The notes beneath the pieces were generated by a model that was not told where the DNA came from, made no database searches, and was given only the letters and a program-made list of their open reading frames with translations. Position numbers and translations under genes: made by a program. This document shows positions 33,457 through 43,266 of a stretch of 64,000 bases of DNA, piece by piece. Origin of the DNA: VXPQ01 sp965223485 (lineage in GTDB: Bacteria > Bacteroidota > Rhodothermia > Rhodothermales > VXPQ01); the NCBI GenBank assembly GCA_965223485.1, contig OZ244993.1, positions 1,612,001-1,676,000 of the forward strand, given 5' to 3'. Each line of letters starts with the position of its first letter. Within the stretch, counting starts at the first letter, position 1.

Positions 33457-35109
33457 TTACGAAGCGTTGTCCGGAAGGCCGGGTTCTACAAGGAGCACCG
33501 TTTCGCGTTCCACCGTTACGGCGCCGGGCGGCGCTCCTTTCGATTTGCGCACGTATTTGCGTTCGGTTACCATCACCGGCACAAGGTTGCTGCCCCGGGC
33601 CTTGCTGAACCAGGCGGCGATGGAAGCTGCTTGCCGGATGAGGGCGGTTCCGGGCGCCGCATTGCGATGGGGCAGCCGGAGCACGACGTGTACGCCCGAT
33701 ACGCCGCGGGCATGCATCCAGAGGTCGTGTTTTTGCGCGTGACGAAACGTCAGTTCGTCATTCTGACGGGCATTGCGGCCTACCCAGACCTCATAGCCTT
33801 CCGGCAGGTGGAATCTTCGAAAGGGGATTCGTTTGTTTTCCTGTTCCGGATCGGGCAAGAAGCGGGCCAACCGGTCAGCCTGTTCCTTGCGGAAGATGCG
33901 CAAGGCCCGCAGGCTTACCGTTGCACGCAGCGCATCCAGCAGGTCCTGGACTTCCTGTGCGGCTTTTTCTGTCTCCGCCATGCGGTTTTCGGCGGTTTCG
34001 CGCGCAACGCGCGTGCGCCGCGCCCGGTCGTAAAATACCTGTGCGTTTTCTATAGCCGACAGGGCAGGGTCAAGAGGTACGGTTATCCTTTCTCCTTCCG
34101 CAAACAGGTTTTCGAGGGATGCTTCCTCAGCGCCTCGAGGGATATCGTGCGCCTGTGCCGCCAGCAGATGTCCCCAGGTTTCGTAACGACCGGCGCGGCT
34201 TTCCCGGGACAATTCTTCCTTCATGCGTTGTACCCGCCGGTCGTACTGCTTCGCTGCTCGTTCGAGCGCCTTGTCTATAGGGTCGAACAGTTCCCGGAAG
34301 CGGTGGTGCGCCAGGGATCGGCGCACGCCTTCCTGAACGGCCTTACTGACCGTGTCGAACGTTTCTTCCTGGAGGTTGCGAGCATGTTCCAGGGCAATGA
34401 GCGAGAAAAGCGGGGCGCCTTTTTCGTCCCGGTATATGCGGGGAGCCGGCATGAGGAGGGCCCGGCGCATCGCTTCCACGGTGCGGAAAAGCGCCTGCAG
34501 ATCATTGGGGAGCACATCGTCTGTTCCGTGCGGATCCAACCCGGCACGCACAATCGCCTCGATGCCGAGCGTACGATCGAACAACGGATAAGCCCGGCAA
34601 ACCGCCTGGATGATCGAACCGCCTTTCGGGCGCCAGCGTGCTTCGAAAGCCGCGTAGGTGTCAGGATCGGGCGCTGGACGCGGTGCGGGAGGAGCAGATC
34701 CCGCGAGTGCGCCGTCGTTCCGAAAAGCGGTCAGGATGCGGTCATTCGCCACGAGGAACACATTGGCATGCGGGCCGAACAACGAGACATGAAAGGCCAT
34801 GCCGCCGGAGAGACCAAGAAAGATCATGCGATCCCGGTCAGCGATCCGCAGGGTTTCCACCCTTCTCCCGATGGCTGGCCTGAACAGGGTCGTGACGTTG
34901 CGCCGGGCGCGGGCGTACCCGTCGCCGCAAACGATGAAAAGAAGAGGGGGCCGGACGCCAATGCGGACTGTTCGGGTGCTGCCCGGGGCGGTAAATGCCA
35001 GCGAGAGTTCATCTCGCTCCTGCGACCAGGCGTCTTCGAGCGTACACCCGATCAGCGAAGTTCGCCATTCCGTGATCAGTGCGCGTAGCGTATGGTAATT
35101 CGCAATCAT
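33457..35109 (-). CDS. NFACT (RqcH/Rqc2-like) protein
   Basis: 550 aa. Order of parts: NFACT-N domain (residues 1-200), helix-hairpin-helix and coiled coil in the middle, and the NFACT-R/DUF814 domain at the C-terminus (YEVWVGRNARQNDELTF, HDLWMHARGVSGVHVVLR). Bacterial homologues act in ribosome quality control, adding alanine tails, or as fibronectin-binding surface proteins. The ATG at 35109 overlaps the aminotransferase stop as ATGA, fixing the start and showing translational coupling to that gene. Confidence 0.88.
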   Translation of the reverse strand: MIANYHTLRALITEWRTSLIGCTLEDAWSQERDELSLAFTAPGSTRTVRIGVRPPLLFIVCGDGYARARRNVTTLFRPAIGRRVETLRIADRDRMIFLGLSGGMAFHVSLFGPHANVFLVANDRILTAFRNDGALAGSAPPAPRPAPDPDTYAAFEARWRPKGGSIIQAVCRAYPLFDRTLGIEAIVRAGLDPHGTDDVLPNDLQALFRTVEAMRRALLMPAPRIYRDEKGAPLFSLIALEHARNLQEETFDTVSKAVQEGVRRSLAHHRFRELFDPIDKALERAAKQYDRRVQRMKEELSRESRAGRYETWGHLLAAQAHDIPRGAEEASLENLFAEGERITVPLDPALSAIENAQVFYDRARRTRVARETAENRMAETEKAAQEVQDLLDALRATVSLRALRIFRKEQADRLARFLPDPEQENKRIPFRRFHLPEGYEVWVGRNARQNDELTFRHAQKHDLWMHARGVSGVHVVLRLPHRNAAPGTALIRQAASIAAWFSKARGSNLVPVMVTERKYVRKSKGAPPGAVTVERETVLLVEPGLPDNAS

Positions 35110-36308
35110 GCCTGCGTATCCCGCACTGCCGTGTCGAGCGCCCGGATGATCGTGTCGCAAGCCCCGTCGAGCACGTCAAAAGGAATAGTAAGGGGAGGGG
35201 CAATGCGCACCAGGCAGTCCGAATGAAGTGTCCATCCGAGCAGCACGCCCTCTTCGAGGCACCGGTGTACCGTACGGGTGGTCAGGTCTGCATCGCGAAG
35301 CTGCATTCCCAGCAGGGCGCCTCGTCCCCGCACTTCGACGATCGACGGATGTTGCAAACGCTGGCGGATGCGTTCTTCTATGGCATGGGCTCGAACGGGA
35401 AGTTGCTCGTCGAGTAACACGTGCAGGGCGGCCAGTGCTGCGGCGCAAGACACCGGATGTCCTCCGAATGTGGTTACATGACTCAGCGGAGGGTCCCGCC
35501 GCAGTACCTGAAAGCGTTCCGCGCTGGAAATGAATGCCCCAAGTGGCATGCCGCCGCCGAAGGCTTTGGCGATCGTCAGGATATCGGGAATGACGCCGAA
35601 CTGCTCGAACGCGAAAAGCGTCCCCGTTCGTCCGAATCCTGTTTGTACCTCGTCGAAGATCAGCAGGGCGCCGGTTTCGTCGCAGCGCGCCCGCAGGGCC
35701 CGCATCCAGCCGTCCTCCGGTATGTTGAGTCCGCCTTCTCCCTGAATCGGTTCGGTGATAACGCAGGCCGTTTGCTCGTCGATGGCTTGTAGAGCGCGCT
35801 CGTTGTCGAAGGGGAGTATATCCACGTTGGGCAACAGCGGACGAAAGGGGTCCTGGTATACGTGTCGGCCGGTCACGGACAGGGACCCGTGCGTATCGCC
35901 GTGGAAGGATCCCTCGAAAGCAACCATCCTCGACCGCCCCGTTACTTTTTTCGCCAGTTTCAGGGCGCCTTCATTGGCCTCTGTTCCGGAATTCGTGAAA
36001 TAGGTTACCTGAAGGGAAGGGGGCAGGTGTCTGGCCAGTAATTCAGCCAGATCTACCTGCGGGCGCTGCACGAATTCGCCGTATACCATGACATGCATAT
36101 GCCGGGCGGCTTGCTCCCGGACGGCCTCAACGACCGCCGGATGCCCGTGCCCCAGCGAAGAAACGGCAATGCCGCTGATCATATCGACGATGCGACGCTT
36201 GTCCGAGAGGTATAACCAGGGCCCCTCTGCCCGGTCTATGACGAGTCCGAGCGGCGTATCGCTTGTCCACGCCATGAATCGTTCGAATCGTTCCTGCAGC
36301 AATGACAT
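35106..36308 (-). CDS. class III (PLP) aminotransferase, ornithine/acetylornithine type
   Basis: 400 aa. The fold type I aminotransferase motifs are present: FTNSGTEANEGALKLAKK, GSFHGDTHGSLS, LIFDEVQTGFGRTG and the PLP lysine in ILTIAKAFGGGMPLGAF, then TTFGGHPVSCAAALAAL. The ATG at 36308 (MSLLQERFERFM) gives the family length; in-frame starts up to 36566 add residues with no resemblance. The substrate cannot be decided (acetylornithine, ornithine, lysine or 4-aminobutyrate). Its stop overlaps the NFACT gene start, which is an unexpected pairing. Confidence 0.9.
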   Translation of the reverse strand: MSLLQERFERFMAWTSDTPLGLVIDRAEGPWLYLSDKRRIVDMISGIAVSSLGHGHPAVVEAVREQAARHMHVMVYGEFVQRPQVDLAELLARHLPPSLQVTYFTNSGTEANEGALKLAKKVTGRSRMVAFEGSFHGDTHGSLSVTGRHVYQDPFRPLLPNVDILPFDNERALQAIDEQTACVITEPIQGEGGLNIPEDGWMRALRARCDETGALLIFDEVQTGFGRTGTLFAFEQFGVIPDILTIAKAFGGGMPLGAFISSAERFQVLRRDPPLSHVTTFGGHPVSCAAALAALHVLLDEQLPVRAHAIEERIRQRLQHPSIVEVRGRGALLGMQLRDADLTTRTVHRCLEEGVLLGWTLHSDCLVRIAPPLTIPFDVLDGACDTIIRALDTAVRDTQA

Positions 36309-36428
36309 AACCGAGGTGTTTTGTCCGCCTGTCCGCCGCATCCCGGCGACGGTGAAAAGTATGGATAAATACGCGGTGGCTTGGTCGAATGCAATGTTCC
36401 GGAAGATGGGAACCTGCATGCAGGACTT

Positions 36429-36529
36429 CCCGTGCAAAACGGTAACGGGTTTTTGTGTCCGGATTATGGCCATAACAACCCGGCCATATCCGGTGTCGAG
36501 GCATCCCAAGGTTCCTGAACCAGGATGCC
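36429..36529. other. cluster of three strong hairpins in a divergent intergenic region
   Basis: The 311-base gap 36309-36619 holds, in order: CCCGT (36429-36433) with ACGGG (36445-36449) followed by five T; CCGGATTATGGCC (36459-36471) with GGCCATATCCGG (36482-36493); and a two-tier stem GGCATCC/GGATGCC (36500-36506 with 36523-36529) enclosing GGTTC/GAACC. No coding frame with a plausible motif crosses it. It could be a structured leader of the 469-aa gene, a small RNA or a terminator group. Confidence 0.45.
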
Positions 36530-36619
36530 CCGGACATAGCGCGCGGTCGCCTTTCTGCCCTTCCACCCATCGAACCGCCGCTTGCCGCGTCGTTATTCCA
36601 TTCGTTGCAACGGCATACC

Positions 36620-38029
36620 ATGATTACTACGATCGCTCAAGCCCTGTTCGATTGCCTGATCAACGCATTCCCTCCGGATCGCACATACGGACGTTCGGAC
36701 ATCCGACACGATCCGATGCCGGGGGCGCTTGCTGATTACCTCGAACAGGTACTCCATATGAAACTCCGGGATGCTATCCGGGAGAGCAATATGCAGAATT
36801 CCTGGGTGGATCTGCGGGCGGCAGAGGTGCAAGAGGCGTGTACCGATTTCATGGAGGTCATGAAGCGTCATCAGGCTTTTCCCGCTTCCGTGTGGGCCGA
36901 CTTCCTGAAGAATGCATGCCAACAGATCCTATACCTTGTCATCCAGCCTACGGCTTCGCTGATTGATTCGGTGTTTGATCCGTTGGGCAATCCGGTGCGT
37001 GTAGACACGATGCGCGATCGCATGGGGTTGTATCCTGCGAAGATTCCGTACCGGGAGGCCCTCGAAATCTGGCTGGAGGAACAGGGTGACGAGCCGGTTG
37101 GACGAGATCGGTTCGAAGCGTTCCTGTATCAGGCCGATCGGCAACTCGCCTCGGACAGTTCGCCACAGGACTGGCTCCGTTTATTCGATCCGCTCGTCAA
37201 GGTGCTTGCCACGGCCGGGTATCGTGAAGTCCCCACGGAGTTTGTTGAAGCGTTTTTGCACGAAAAGGGGGCGAAAACGATGTTGCACCGCCTCGAAAAG
37301 CAATACGGTTCGGAGGCAAGCATTTCCTTCGACGAGCTGGAGGTATTGTTTGCGTCCGGCGCAGTGAAAAGCGTAGAGTCCGCCAGGAGGGCTGCCAGCG
37401 TGCCGACGAGACCGGCGGAGCGCCGCCAGGAACCGCAACCCTTGTGGAAACGGTTCGCGCAGGGTCGTGACGATGTTTCGCCAACTGCCGAGTCTCCTGC
37501 ACCATCTTCGCCCGTGGAGAGCGCGAATAATTCGGCAGAGCCGCTCTGGAAACAATTTCGCACGAGTTCTCCGCCAGCGACTGTCGAAAAAGCCCTCGAA
37601 GAGACCGTTGGAATTGAACAAATACCCGCAGGAACCGGTGCACCCGTCGGGGTCGAAACAGTTGCGCAGCCGGAACCTTCCGTCCGGATTTTTACGCTCC
37701 AACGGAGCCATTACGTGCCTTCAGAGGAGGAATCCATTGCTTCTGACATCCCACCGGATGCCAGCGAAGCCCCCACGGGCCTGACCGGTCTTGAACATAC
37801 CGTGCTCGGGGAACGCGGTGCGCGGAACCGCGATCTCTTCGTCCAGTGTCTTTTTCATGGAAAGGAGGACGCGTATGAAGCTGTCCTGCAGCGCCTGGAA
37901 GGCGCAAGAGACTGGTCGGAGGCCTCACAGACCATCGCAAACGAGGTGTTTCTGAAGCACCAGGTGAATATCTACAGTCCTCCCGCCGTGACCTTCACCG
38001 AGGCCGTAGAGGCCCGATACTGCACCTGA
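36620..38029 (+). CDS. unknown 469-aa protein with PLWK-type linker motifs
   Basis: Not recognised. The N-terminal 230 residues are mixed and helical with no enzyme motif I can name. The middle (about residues 255-390) is proline, serine and glutamate rich and disordered. It carries two matching short motifs, QEPQPLWKRFAQG and NSAEPLWKQFRTS, which look like peptide binding sites in a linker. The C-terminal domain (LFVQCLFHGKEDAYEAVLQRL then WSEASQTIANEVFLKH) is compact and helical. No signal peptide, so cytoplasmic. The stop is 11 bases before the carboxylase gene, same strand, so the two may be co-transcribed. Start at ATG 36620; TTG at 36605 is less likely. Confidence 0.8.
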   Translation: MITTIAQALFDCLINAFPPDRTYGRSDIRHDPMPGALADYLEQVLHMKLRDAIRESNMQNSWVDLRAAEVQEACTDFMEVMKRHQAFPASVWADFLKNACQQILYLVIQPTASLIDSVFDPLGNPVRVDTMRDRMGLYPAKIPYREALEIWLEEQGDEPVGRDRFEAFLYQADRQLASDSSPQDWLRLFDPLVKVLATAGYREVPTEFVEAFLHEKGAKTMLHRLEKQYGSEASISFDELEVLFASGAVKSVESARRAASVPTRPAERRQEPQPLWKRFAQGRDDVSPTAESPAPSSPVESANNSAEPLWKQFRTSSPPATVEKALEETVGIEQIPAGTGAPVGVETVAQPEPSVRIFTLQRSHYVPSEEESIASDIPPDASEAPTGLTGLEHTVLGERGARNRDLFVQCLFHGKEDAYEAVLQRLEGARDWSEASQTIANEVFLKHQVNIYSPPAVTFTEAVEARYCT

Positions 38030-38039
38030 TCCGTTGTTC

Positions 38040-39593
38040 ATGGACGATCGCGAAAAGAGGAGTGCCGACCTCGAGAGGCGCCGCGAAGAGGCTCGTCTCG
38101 GAGGGGGAGCAGCGCGCATTGCGCAGCAACACGAACGGGGAAAATTGACGGCCCGTGAGCGGATCGATATTCTCCTGGACGACGGGTCTTTTCAGGAAGT
38201 GGGCATGTTCGTGCGGCACCAGGTGCGGGATTTCGGACTTGAAGAGCGCCGGCCGTACGGCGACGGCGTGGTTACGGGTTTTGGCACGATCGACGGACGT
38301 CTTGTCTACGTCTACAGTCAGGATTTCACCGTATTCGGCGGGTCGCTTGGACTTGCCCACGCTCGCAAGATCACCCGCCTTATGCATCTGGCGCTGGAGA
38401 ATGGGGCGCCGATCATCGGACTGAACGACTCCGGGGGCGCCCGCATACAGGAAGGCGTCGATTCGCTTGGCGGCTATGCGGAGATTTTTCTCCTGAACAC
38501 CATGGCTTCGGGTGTGGTCCCGCAGCTATCTGCGGTTCTTGGTCCGTGTGCAGGTGGCGCTGTGTACAGTCCGGCCATCACTGACTTTGTCTTTATGGTG
38601 AAGAACACGAGCTACATGTTCGTGACCGGCCCCCATGTGGTGAAGACGGTAACCCAGGAAGAAGTGACTGCCGAGGAATTGGGGGGTGCGCGGACCCATA
38701 CCGAAAAGAGCGGGGTCGCACACATGGCTTGTGAGAACGAGGTGGAATGCCTGCACCGGATACGCGATCTGTTTCATTTTATCCCGCAGAACTGCGAGGA
38801 GTCTCCTCCCTTCGTCCGGACCGACGACCCGCCGGATCGCATGGACGAAGCGCTCAACGATATTGTGCCGGAGCATCCGAATAAGCCCTACGACATGCTG
38901 GAAGTGATCCGGGGGCTTGTTGACGAGCGAAACTTCTTCGAAATCCATGCTGGCTTTGCCCCGAATCTCCTTGTAGGGTTTGCCCGTCTCGGTGGTCAGT
39001 CCATCGGCGTAGTTGCGAACAATCCCGCTGCGCTGGCGGGCGTACTGGACATGGACGCCTCGGTCAAGGGTGCGCGTTTTGTGCGGTTTTGCGATGCCTT
39101 CAATATCCCGTTGCTCGTCCTGGAGGACGTTCCCGGGTTTATGCCGGGAACCGATCAGGAATGGGGGGGCATTATCCGGCATGGCGCCAAGCTTCTCTAT
39201 GCTTTCTGCGAAGCCACCGTCCCCAAAATAACCGTCATCACCCGCAAGGCGTATGGGGGCGCCTACGATGTGATGAACTCGAAACACATCCGAGGAGACC
39301 TCAATTTTGCCTGGCCCACTGCAGAAATTGCCGTAATGGGGCCGAAGGGAGCCGTCGAAATCATCTACAAGCGCCAACTGGCCGACGCGGACGATCCCGC
39401 AACGGCGGAAGAAGACTTTATCCGGCAGTACCGGGATACGTTCGCGAATCCCTATATCGCTGCCGGACAAGGGTACATCGATGACATTATTCTGCCCGCC
39501 GAAACGCGTTATCGACTCGTCCGGGGGTTCGATATGCTACGGAACAAGGTGGCCCGCAATCCCCGGAAAAAGCACGGGAATATCCCCCTGTAG
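38040..39593 (+). CDS. acyl-CoA carboxylase beta subunit (propionyl-CoA carboxylase type)
   Basis: 517 aa carboxyltransferase. The two crotonase-like halves are clear: LNDSGGARIQEGVDSLGGYAEI with GPCAGGAVYSPAITDFVFMV, and VLEDVPGFMPGTDQEWGGIIRHGAKLL (quoted in parts) with RKAYGGAYDVMNSKH. GGA oxyanion and acyl-CoA binding features are kept. Length is standard for PccB. It transfers carboxyl from a biotin carrier subunit encoded elsewhere; the acyl-CoA (propionyl versus methylcrotonyl or acetyl) is inferred as propionyl from overall resemblance. Confidence 0.92.
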   Translation: MDDREKRSADLERRREEARLGGGAARIAQQHERGKLTARERIDILLDDGSFQEVGMFVRHQVRDFGLEERRPYGDGVVTGFGTIDGRLVYVYSQDFTVFGGSLGLAHARKITRLMHLALENGAPIIGLNDSGGARIQEGVDSLGGYAEIFLLNTMASGVVPQLSAVLGPCAGGAVYSPAITDFVFMVKNTSYMFVTGPHVVKTVTQEEVTAEELGGARTHTEKSGVAHMACENEVECLHRIRDLFHFIPQNCEESPPFVRTDDPPDRMDEALNDIVPEHPNKPYDMLEVIRGLVDERNFFEIHAGFAPNLLVGFARLGGQSIGVVANNPAALAGVLDMDASVKGARFVRFCDAFNIPLLVLEDVPGFMPGTDQEWGGIIRHGAKLLYAFCEATVPKITVITRKAYGGAYDVMNSKHIRGDLNFAWPTAEIAVMGPKGAVEIIYKRQLADADDPATAEEDFIRQYRDTFANPYIAAGQGYIDDIILPAETRYRLVRGFDMLRNKVARNPRKKHGNIPL

Positions 39594-39604
39594 GGGGTAT
39601 CCGT

Positions 39605-40357
39605 TTACCCGAAAAGGGCACGCAGGTACTCGCGCCGCATCTTTGCAATGGCGGCGATGGAAATTTGCTTCGGACACACGGCCTCACATTCCCCGTGATT
39701 CGAGCAATCTCCGAATCCCTCGGCTTTCATCTGGTCTACCATGCGCACGACACGTTCCTTGCGCTCGACCTGACCTTGTGGGAGGTGCGCAAGGTGGGCC
39801 ACTTTCGCGCCCGTAAACAAGGAGGCGGATGCGTTCGGGCATGAGGCGACACAGGCCCCGCAACCGATGCATGTGGCGAAATCGAACGCCTCGTCCACAT
39901 GTTCCTTCGGAATGGGAAGGCTGTTCGCATCCGGCGCCCCACCCGTATCGACGGAGACGTAGCCGCCCGCTGCAATAATGCGGTCGAATGCGCTGCGATC
40001 CACCACCAGATCCTTGACAATGGGAAAAGCGGTGGCGCGGAAGGGTTCGACGACAATCGTATCCCCGTCCTTGTAGTGCCGCATATGCAACTGGCACACG
40101 GCCGTAGCCTTCATGGGGCCATGCGCAATGCCCCCCACCATGAGGCCGCAAGAGCCGCAAATGCCCTCGCGGCAATCGTTGTCGAATTCGACCGGGTCTT
40201 CACCCTTTTTGATGAGTTCCTCGTTCAATACGTCAAGCGCCTCGAGGAAGGACATGTCCTCGTTCAGGTTCTCGAGCGTATAATCGACCAGTCTTCCCTT
40301 TGCGTCCGGACCGGACTGCCGCCAGACTTTCAAGTGTATGGTCATCGCTTGCGCCAT
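39605..40357 (-). CDS. sdhB: succinate dehydrogenase/fumarate reductase iron-sulfur subunit
   Basis: 250 aa. The 2Fe-2S site reads CREGICGSCGLMV with a downstream cysteine in TAVCQLHMR. The 4Fe-4S and 3Fe-4S sites are CIGCGACVASCPN and CSNHGECEAVCPKQI. It relays electrons from SdhA flavin to quinone. Last gene of sdhC-A-B on the minus strand, convergent with the carboxylase gene 11 bases away. Confidence 0.96.
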   Translation of the reverse strand: MAQAMTIHLKVWRQSGPDAKGRLVDYTLENLNEDMSFLEALDVLNEELIKKGEDPVEFDNDCREGICGSCGLMVGGIAHGPMKATAVCQLHMRHYKDGDTIVVEPFRATAFPIVKDLVVDRSAFDRIIAAGGYVSVDTGGAPDANSLPIPKEHVDEAFDFATCIGCGACVASCPNASASLFTGAKVAHLAHLPQGQVERKERVVRMVDQMKAEGFGDCSNHGECEAVCPKQISIAAIAKMRREYLRALFG

Positions 40358-40399
40358 GCGGCTGCGGAATAGTTCAGTGCTTCGACAAACGTTTTGCCG

Positions 40400-42316
40400 T
40401 TATTTGTAACTCCTCGTAGACAAATCGACCGCTTCAAACGATAGCGTCTCCTTGTGCAGTGCCGGAGACGCCGCATCTCCCGTGAATTCCCATGCGGCCA
40501 CGTACGTATACTCTTCGTCCCTGCGTAGCGCCTCGCCTTCTTCCGTTTGAAATTCCTCACGGAAATGGGCGCCGCACGATTCATCCCGATGCAGGGCGTC
40601 CCGGGCCATGAGTTCGCCCAGTTCGAGGAAATCCGCTACGCGGCCTGCAAATTCGAGGTTTTTGTTCAAGGTGTCTTTTCGACCGGGCACGGATACGTTT
40701 TCCCAGTAGTCGGCGCGCAGATCTGCAATGGCGTCAATGGCGTGCCGGAGCCCCTTCCGGTTGCGGGACATACCTACATCGTTCCACATGATCTGTCCAA
40801 GTTCCCGGTGAAACTCTGTGACTGTTTTGCCACCCTCGACATGGAGCAGGCGCTGGATACGGTCCTCCGCCGCCCTGGCCGCCTTGTCGAACGCCGCCTC
40901 GGAAATGTCCAGCTTGCCGCTGCCGCCGCCGGAAGCAATGTAGTCTCCCAGCGTCGAAGAAATGACAAAATAACCGTCGGCAAGGCCCTGCATGAGTGCG
41001 CTGGCCCCCAACCGGTTTGCGCCATGGTCGGAAAAATTGGCTTCTCCCAGTACGAACAACCCCGGTATCGTGCTCATGAGGCGGTAATCGACCCACAGAC
41101 CGCCCATCGTGTAGTGGACGGCAGGATAGATCCGCATCGGAACCCGGTACGGATTTTCGCCCGTGATGCGCTCGTACATTTCGAAAAGATTCCCGTACCG
41201 TTCCCTCACTCCGGATTCGCCGAGGCGCTTGATCGAATCCTCAAAATCCAGATAGACGGCTTGCCCCGTAGCACCCACGCCCAGGCCATCGTCGCATACT
41301 ATTTTTGCGGCCCGCGACGCCACGTCCCGAGGGACAAGGTTGCCGAAACCGGGATACCGGCGCTCAAGATAATAGTCGCGCTCCTCTTGCGGGATGCTTC
41401 CCGGAGAGCGGGTATCGCCGGCTTTCCGGGGCACCCAGACCCTGCCGTCATTGCGCAGACTTTCGCTCATGAGCGTCAGTTTGGATTGGTACTGCCCCGA
41501 CACCGGAATGCAGGTCGGATGAATCTGGGTGTAACAGGGGTTGGCGAAAAAGGCGCCTTTCCGGTGGCATCGCCATGCTGCGGTGACGTTGGAGTTTTTG
41601 GCGTTTGTGGACAGGAAATACACGTTGCCGTAGCCTCCTGTGCACAACAGCACGGCGTCGCCGGCATGGCGTTCCAGCTCACCGGTCACGAGGTTGCGGA
41701 CCACAATGCCCCGCGCCTGACCGTCCATGACTACGAGTTCGAGCATTTCCCTGCGGGGAAACATCTTGACCGCGCCGGTCCGGACCTGCCGTTCGAGCGC
41801 CTGGTAAGCCCCCAGTAGCAGTTGCTGGCCGGTCTGGCCTCTGGCATAGAACGTCCGCGACACCTGGGCTCCGCCAAAGGAGCGGTTGTCGAGCAGACCA
41901 CCGTATTCACGTGCAAACGGAACGCCTTGCGCAACGCACTGGTCGATGATATGGTTGCTGACGGCGGCAAGACGGTGCACATTTGCCTCGCGGGCGCGGT
42001 AATCGCCGCCCTTGATCGTATCGTAAAACAGACGCCAGACGGTGTCCCCGTCGTTTGGATAGTTCTTGGCGGCGTTGATGCCTCCCTGCGCAGCGATCGA
42101 ATGCGCGCGGCGGGGTGAATCCTGGATACAGAACACCTTGACATTGTATCCGAGTTCGGCCAGCGTGGCAGCGGCGGACCCTCCAGCCAGCCCCGTACCC
42201 ACCACGAGAATATCGTGTTTTCGCTTGTTTGCCGGATTGACGAGCTTCGCCCTGTCGAGATAGTTTTGCCACTTCTCTGTAAGGGGTCCGGACGGAACGT
42301 GGGCTTCCAGCGTCAT
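40400..42316 (-). CDS. sdhA: succinate dehydrogenase flavoprotein subunit
   Basis: 638 aa. FAD-binding GTGLAGGSAAATLAELG near the N-terminus, the covalent-flavin region SIAAQGGINAAKN with RAHSIAAQGG, and the active-site segment MGGLWVDYRLMSTIPGLFVLGEANFSDHG (quoted: VLGEANFSDHGANRLGASAL) are all present. It oxidises succinate. The ATG at 42316 (TLEAHVPSGP) follows the sdhC stop by 10 bases; a longer in-frame start is rejected as it would overlap sdhC. The long form (about 640 aa) and C-A-B order fit the type B Bacteroidota enzyme. Confidence 0.97.
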   Translation of the reverse strand: MTLEAHVPSGPLTEKWQNYLDRAKLVNPANKRKHDILVVGTGLAGGSAAATLAELGYNVKVFCIQDSPRRAHSIAAQGGINAAKNYPNDGDTVWRLFYDTIKGGDYRAREANVHRLAAVSNHIIDQCVAQGVPFAREYGGLLDNRSFGGAQVSRTFYARGQTGQQLLLGAYQALERQVRTGAVKMFPRREMLELVVMDGQARGIVVRNLVTGELERHAGDAVLLCTGGYGNVYFLSTNAKNSNVTAAWRCHRKGAFFANPCYTQIHPTCIPVSGQYQSKLTLMSESLRNDGRVWVPRKAGDTRSPGSIPQEERDYYLERRYPGFGNLVPRDVASRAAKIVCDDGLGVGATGQAVYLDFEDSIKRLGESGVRERYGNLFEMYERITGENPYRVPMRIYPAVHYTMGGLWVDYRLMSTIPGLFVLGEANFSDHGANRLGASALMQGLADGYFVISSTLGDYIASGGGSGKLDISEAAFDKAARAAEDRIQRLLHVEGGKTVTEFHRELGQIMWNDVGMSRNRKGLRHAIDAIADLRADYWENVSVPGRKDTLNKNLEFAGRVADFLELGELMARDALHRDESCGAHFREEFQTEEGEALRRDEEYTYVAAWEFTGDAASPALHKETLSFEAVDLSTRSYK

Positions 42317-42326
42317 GGCTGCGGAG

Positions 42327-43040
42327 TTACGGGGCGAAAAAATAAATGTACAGAGGCAGTACAATAAAACCTGCAGCAATGCCGACGGCAAGCAGGGCCG
42401 CGATTCCGTAGATCAACGGTGTCAGGCGCCGGTTCATGGCGCCCAGAGACTGGAGTGCGCTCCATAAGCCATGGCGCAGATGAAATCCCAGCAAAACCAT
42501 TACGCCTGTGTACCCGAACGTATAGAGCGGGTGCTGAAACTTCTCCGTAACCAGACGCTTGAGGTCCCGGATAGGCTCACCATCCACCAGCAGGCTATAT
42601 CCCTCTGCGATTCCGGGACCGAACTTGAACGACTTGAGGTGGATCACGAGAAAAACGAGCAGGATTACACCTGTCAGGATCATGGTTCGGGAGCTCGGGG
42701 ATTGCAAGCCGGGGCGCCCTGCGCTTCGGTAGGTGTCGTAGCCGTGTTTTCTGGCGCGACGCTTGCCGAGATAGATATTCACTCCGAGGATTGCATGGAT
42801 TACGAGGCAAACCAGGAGCACAATCTCGACTGCGTAGAGGAGTGGCCCTGTGCTCAGCAACTTGTGCGCATATTCGTTGTAGGCCTCGCCGGCGCCGAAA
42901 TAACTCAGGTTCCCCGCCATGTGGAGTATAACAAACCCCGCCCAGGCGAAGCCGGTAACCCCGGTCAGTACCTTTTTGCCGACCGAGGAGGAAAGGGCCG
43001 ATCGAAGATCGGGCTTGTCGTGTTTGATCCGGGGCGTCAT
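42327..43040 (-). CDS. sdhC: succinate dehydrogenase cytochrome b subunit
   Basis: 237 aa with five membrane helices, the single fused anchor of type B succinate dehydrogenases, binding two haems b. Likely haem ligand histidines are seen in FVILHMAGNLSYF, LVCLVIHAILGVN, LLVFLVIHLKSFKF and LGFHLRHGLWSALQSLG. First gene of the sdh operon. The N-terminus (KVLTGVTGFAWAGFVILHM) fits the family. Upstream 43041-43266 is a divergent AT-richer gap, the probable promoter region. Confidence 0.93.
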   Translation of the reverse strand: MTPRIKHDKPDLRSALSSSVGKKVLTGVTGFAWAGFVILHMAGNLSYFGAGEAYNEYAHKLLSTGPLLYAVEIVLLVCLVIHAILGVNIYLGKRRARKHGYDTYRSAGRPGLQSPSSRTMILTGVILLVFLVIHLKSFKFGPGIAEGYSLLVDGEPIRDLKRLVTEKFQHPLYTFGYTGVMVLLGFHLRHGLWSALQSLGAMNRRLTPLIYGIAALLAVGIAAGFIVLPLYIYFFAP

Positions 43041-43266
43041 GGTGGGGGCTTTCTGCGCCTCGTCAGGGCGTAACGGGAATGCAAAAAAGCATGCTAAGGA
43101 TAATAAATATCAGGTTCCATTGGATTATTACAAACTTTGTGAATATACTATCTATTGTCCAAAATTGAACCGCATGCTTTGGGGAGGGGGCATTTGCGGG
43201 GTATCTCGCAAAAAGTTCTGCCAAAGATCTGCACTTGAAAAACCAATCGCCATACGGAGGCCAGCC

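Noticed and set aside
33325..35088. 587-codon open frame opposite the NFACT gene
   Set aside because: Antisense shadow with no domain; the minus-strand gene has clear NFACT-R motifs and a coupled start.
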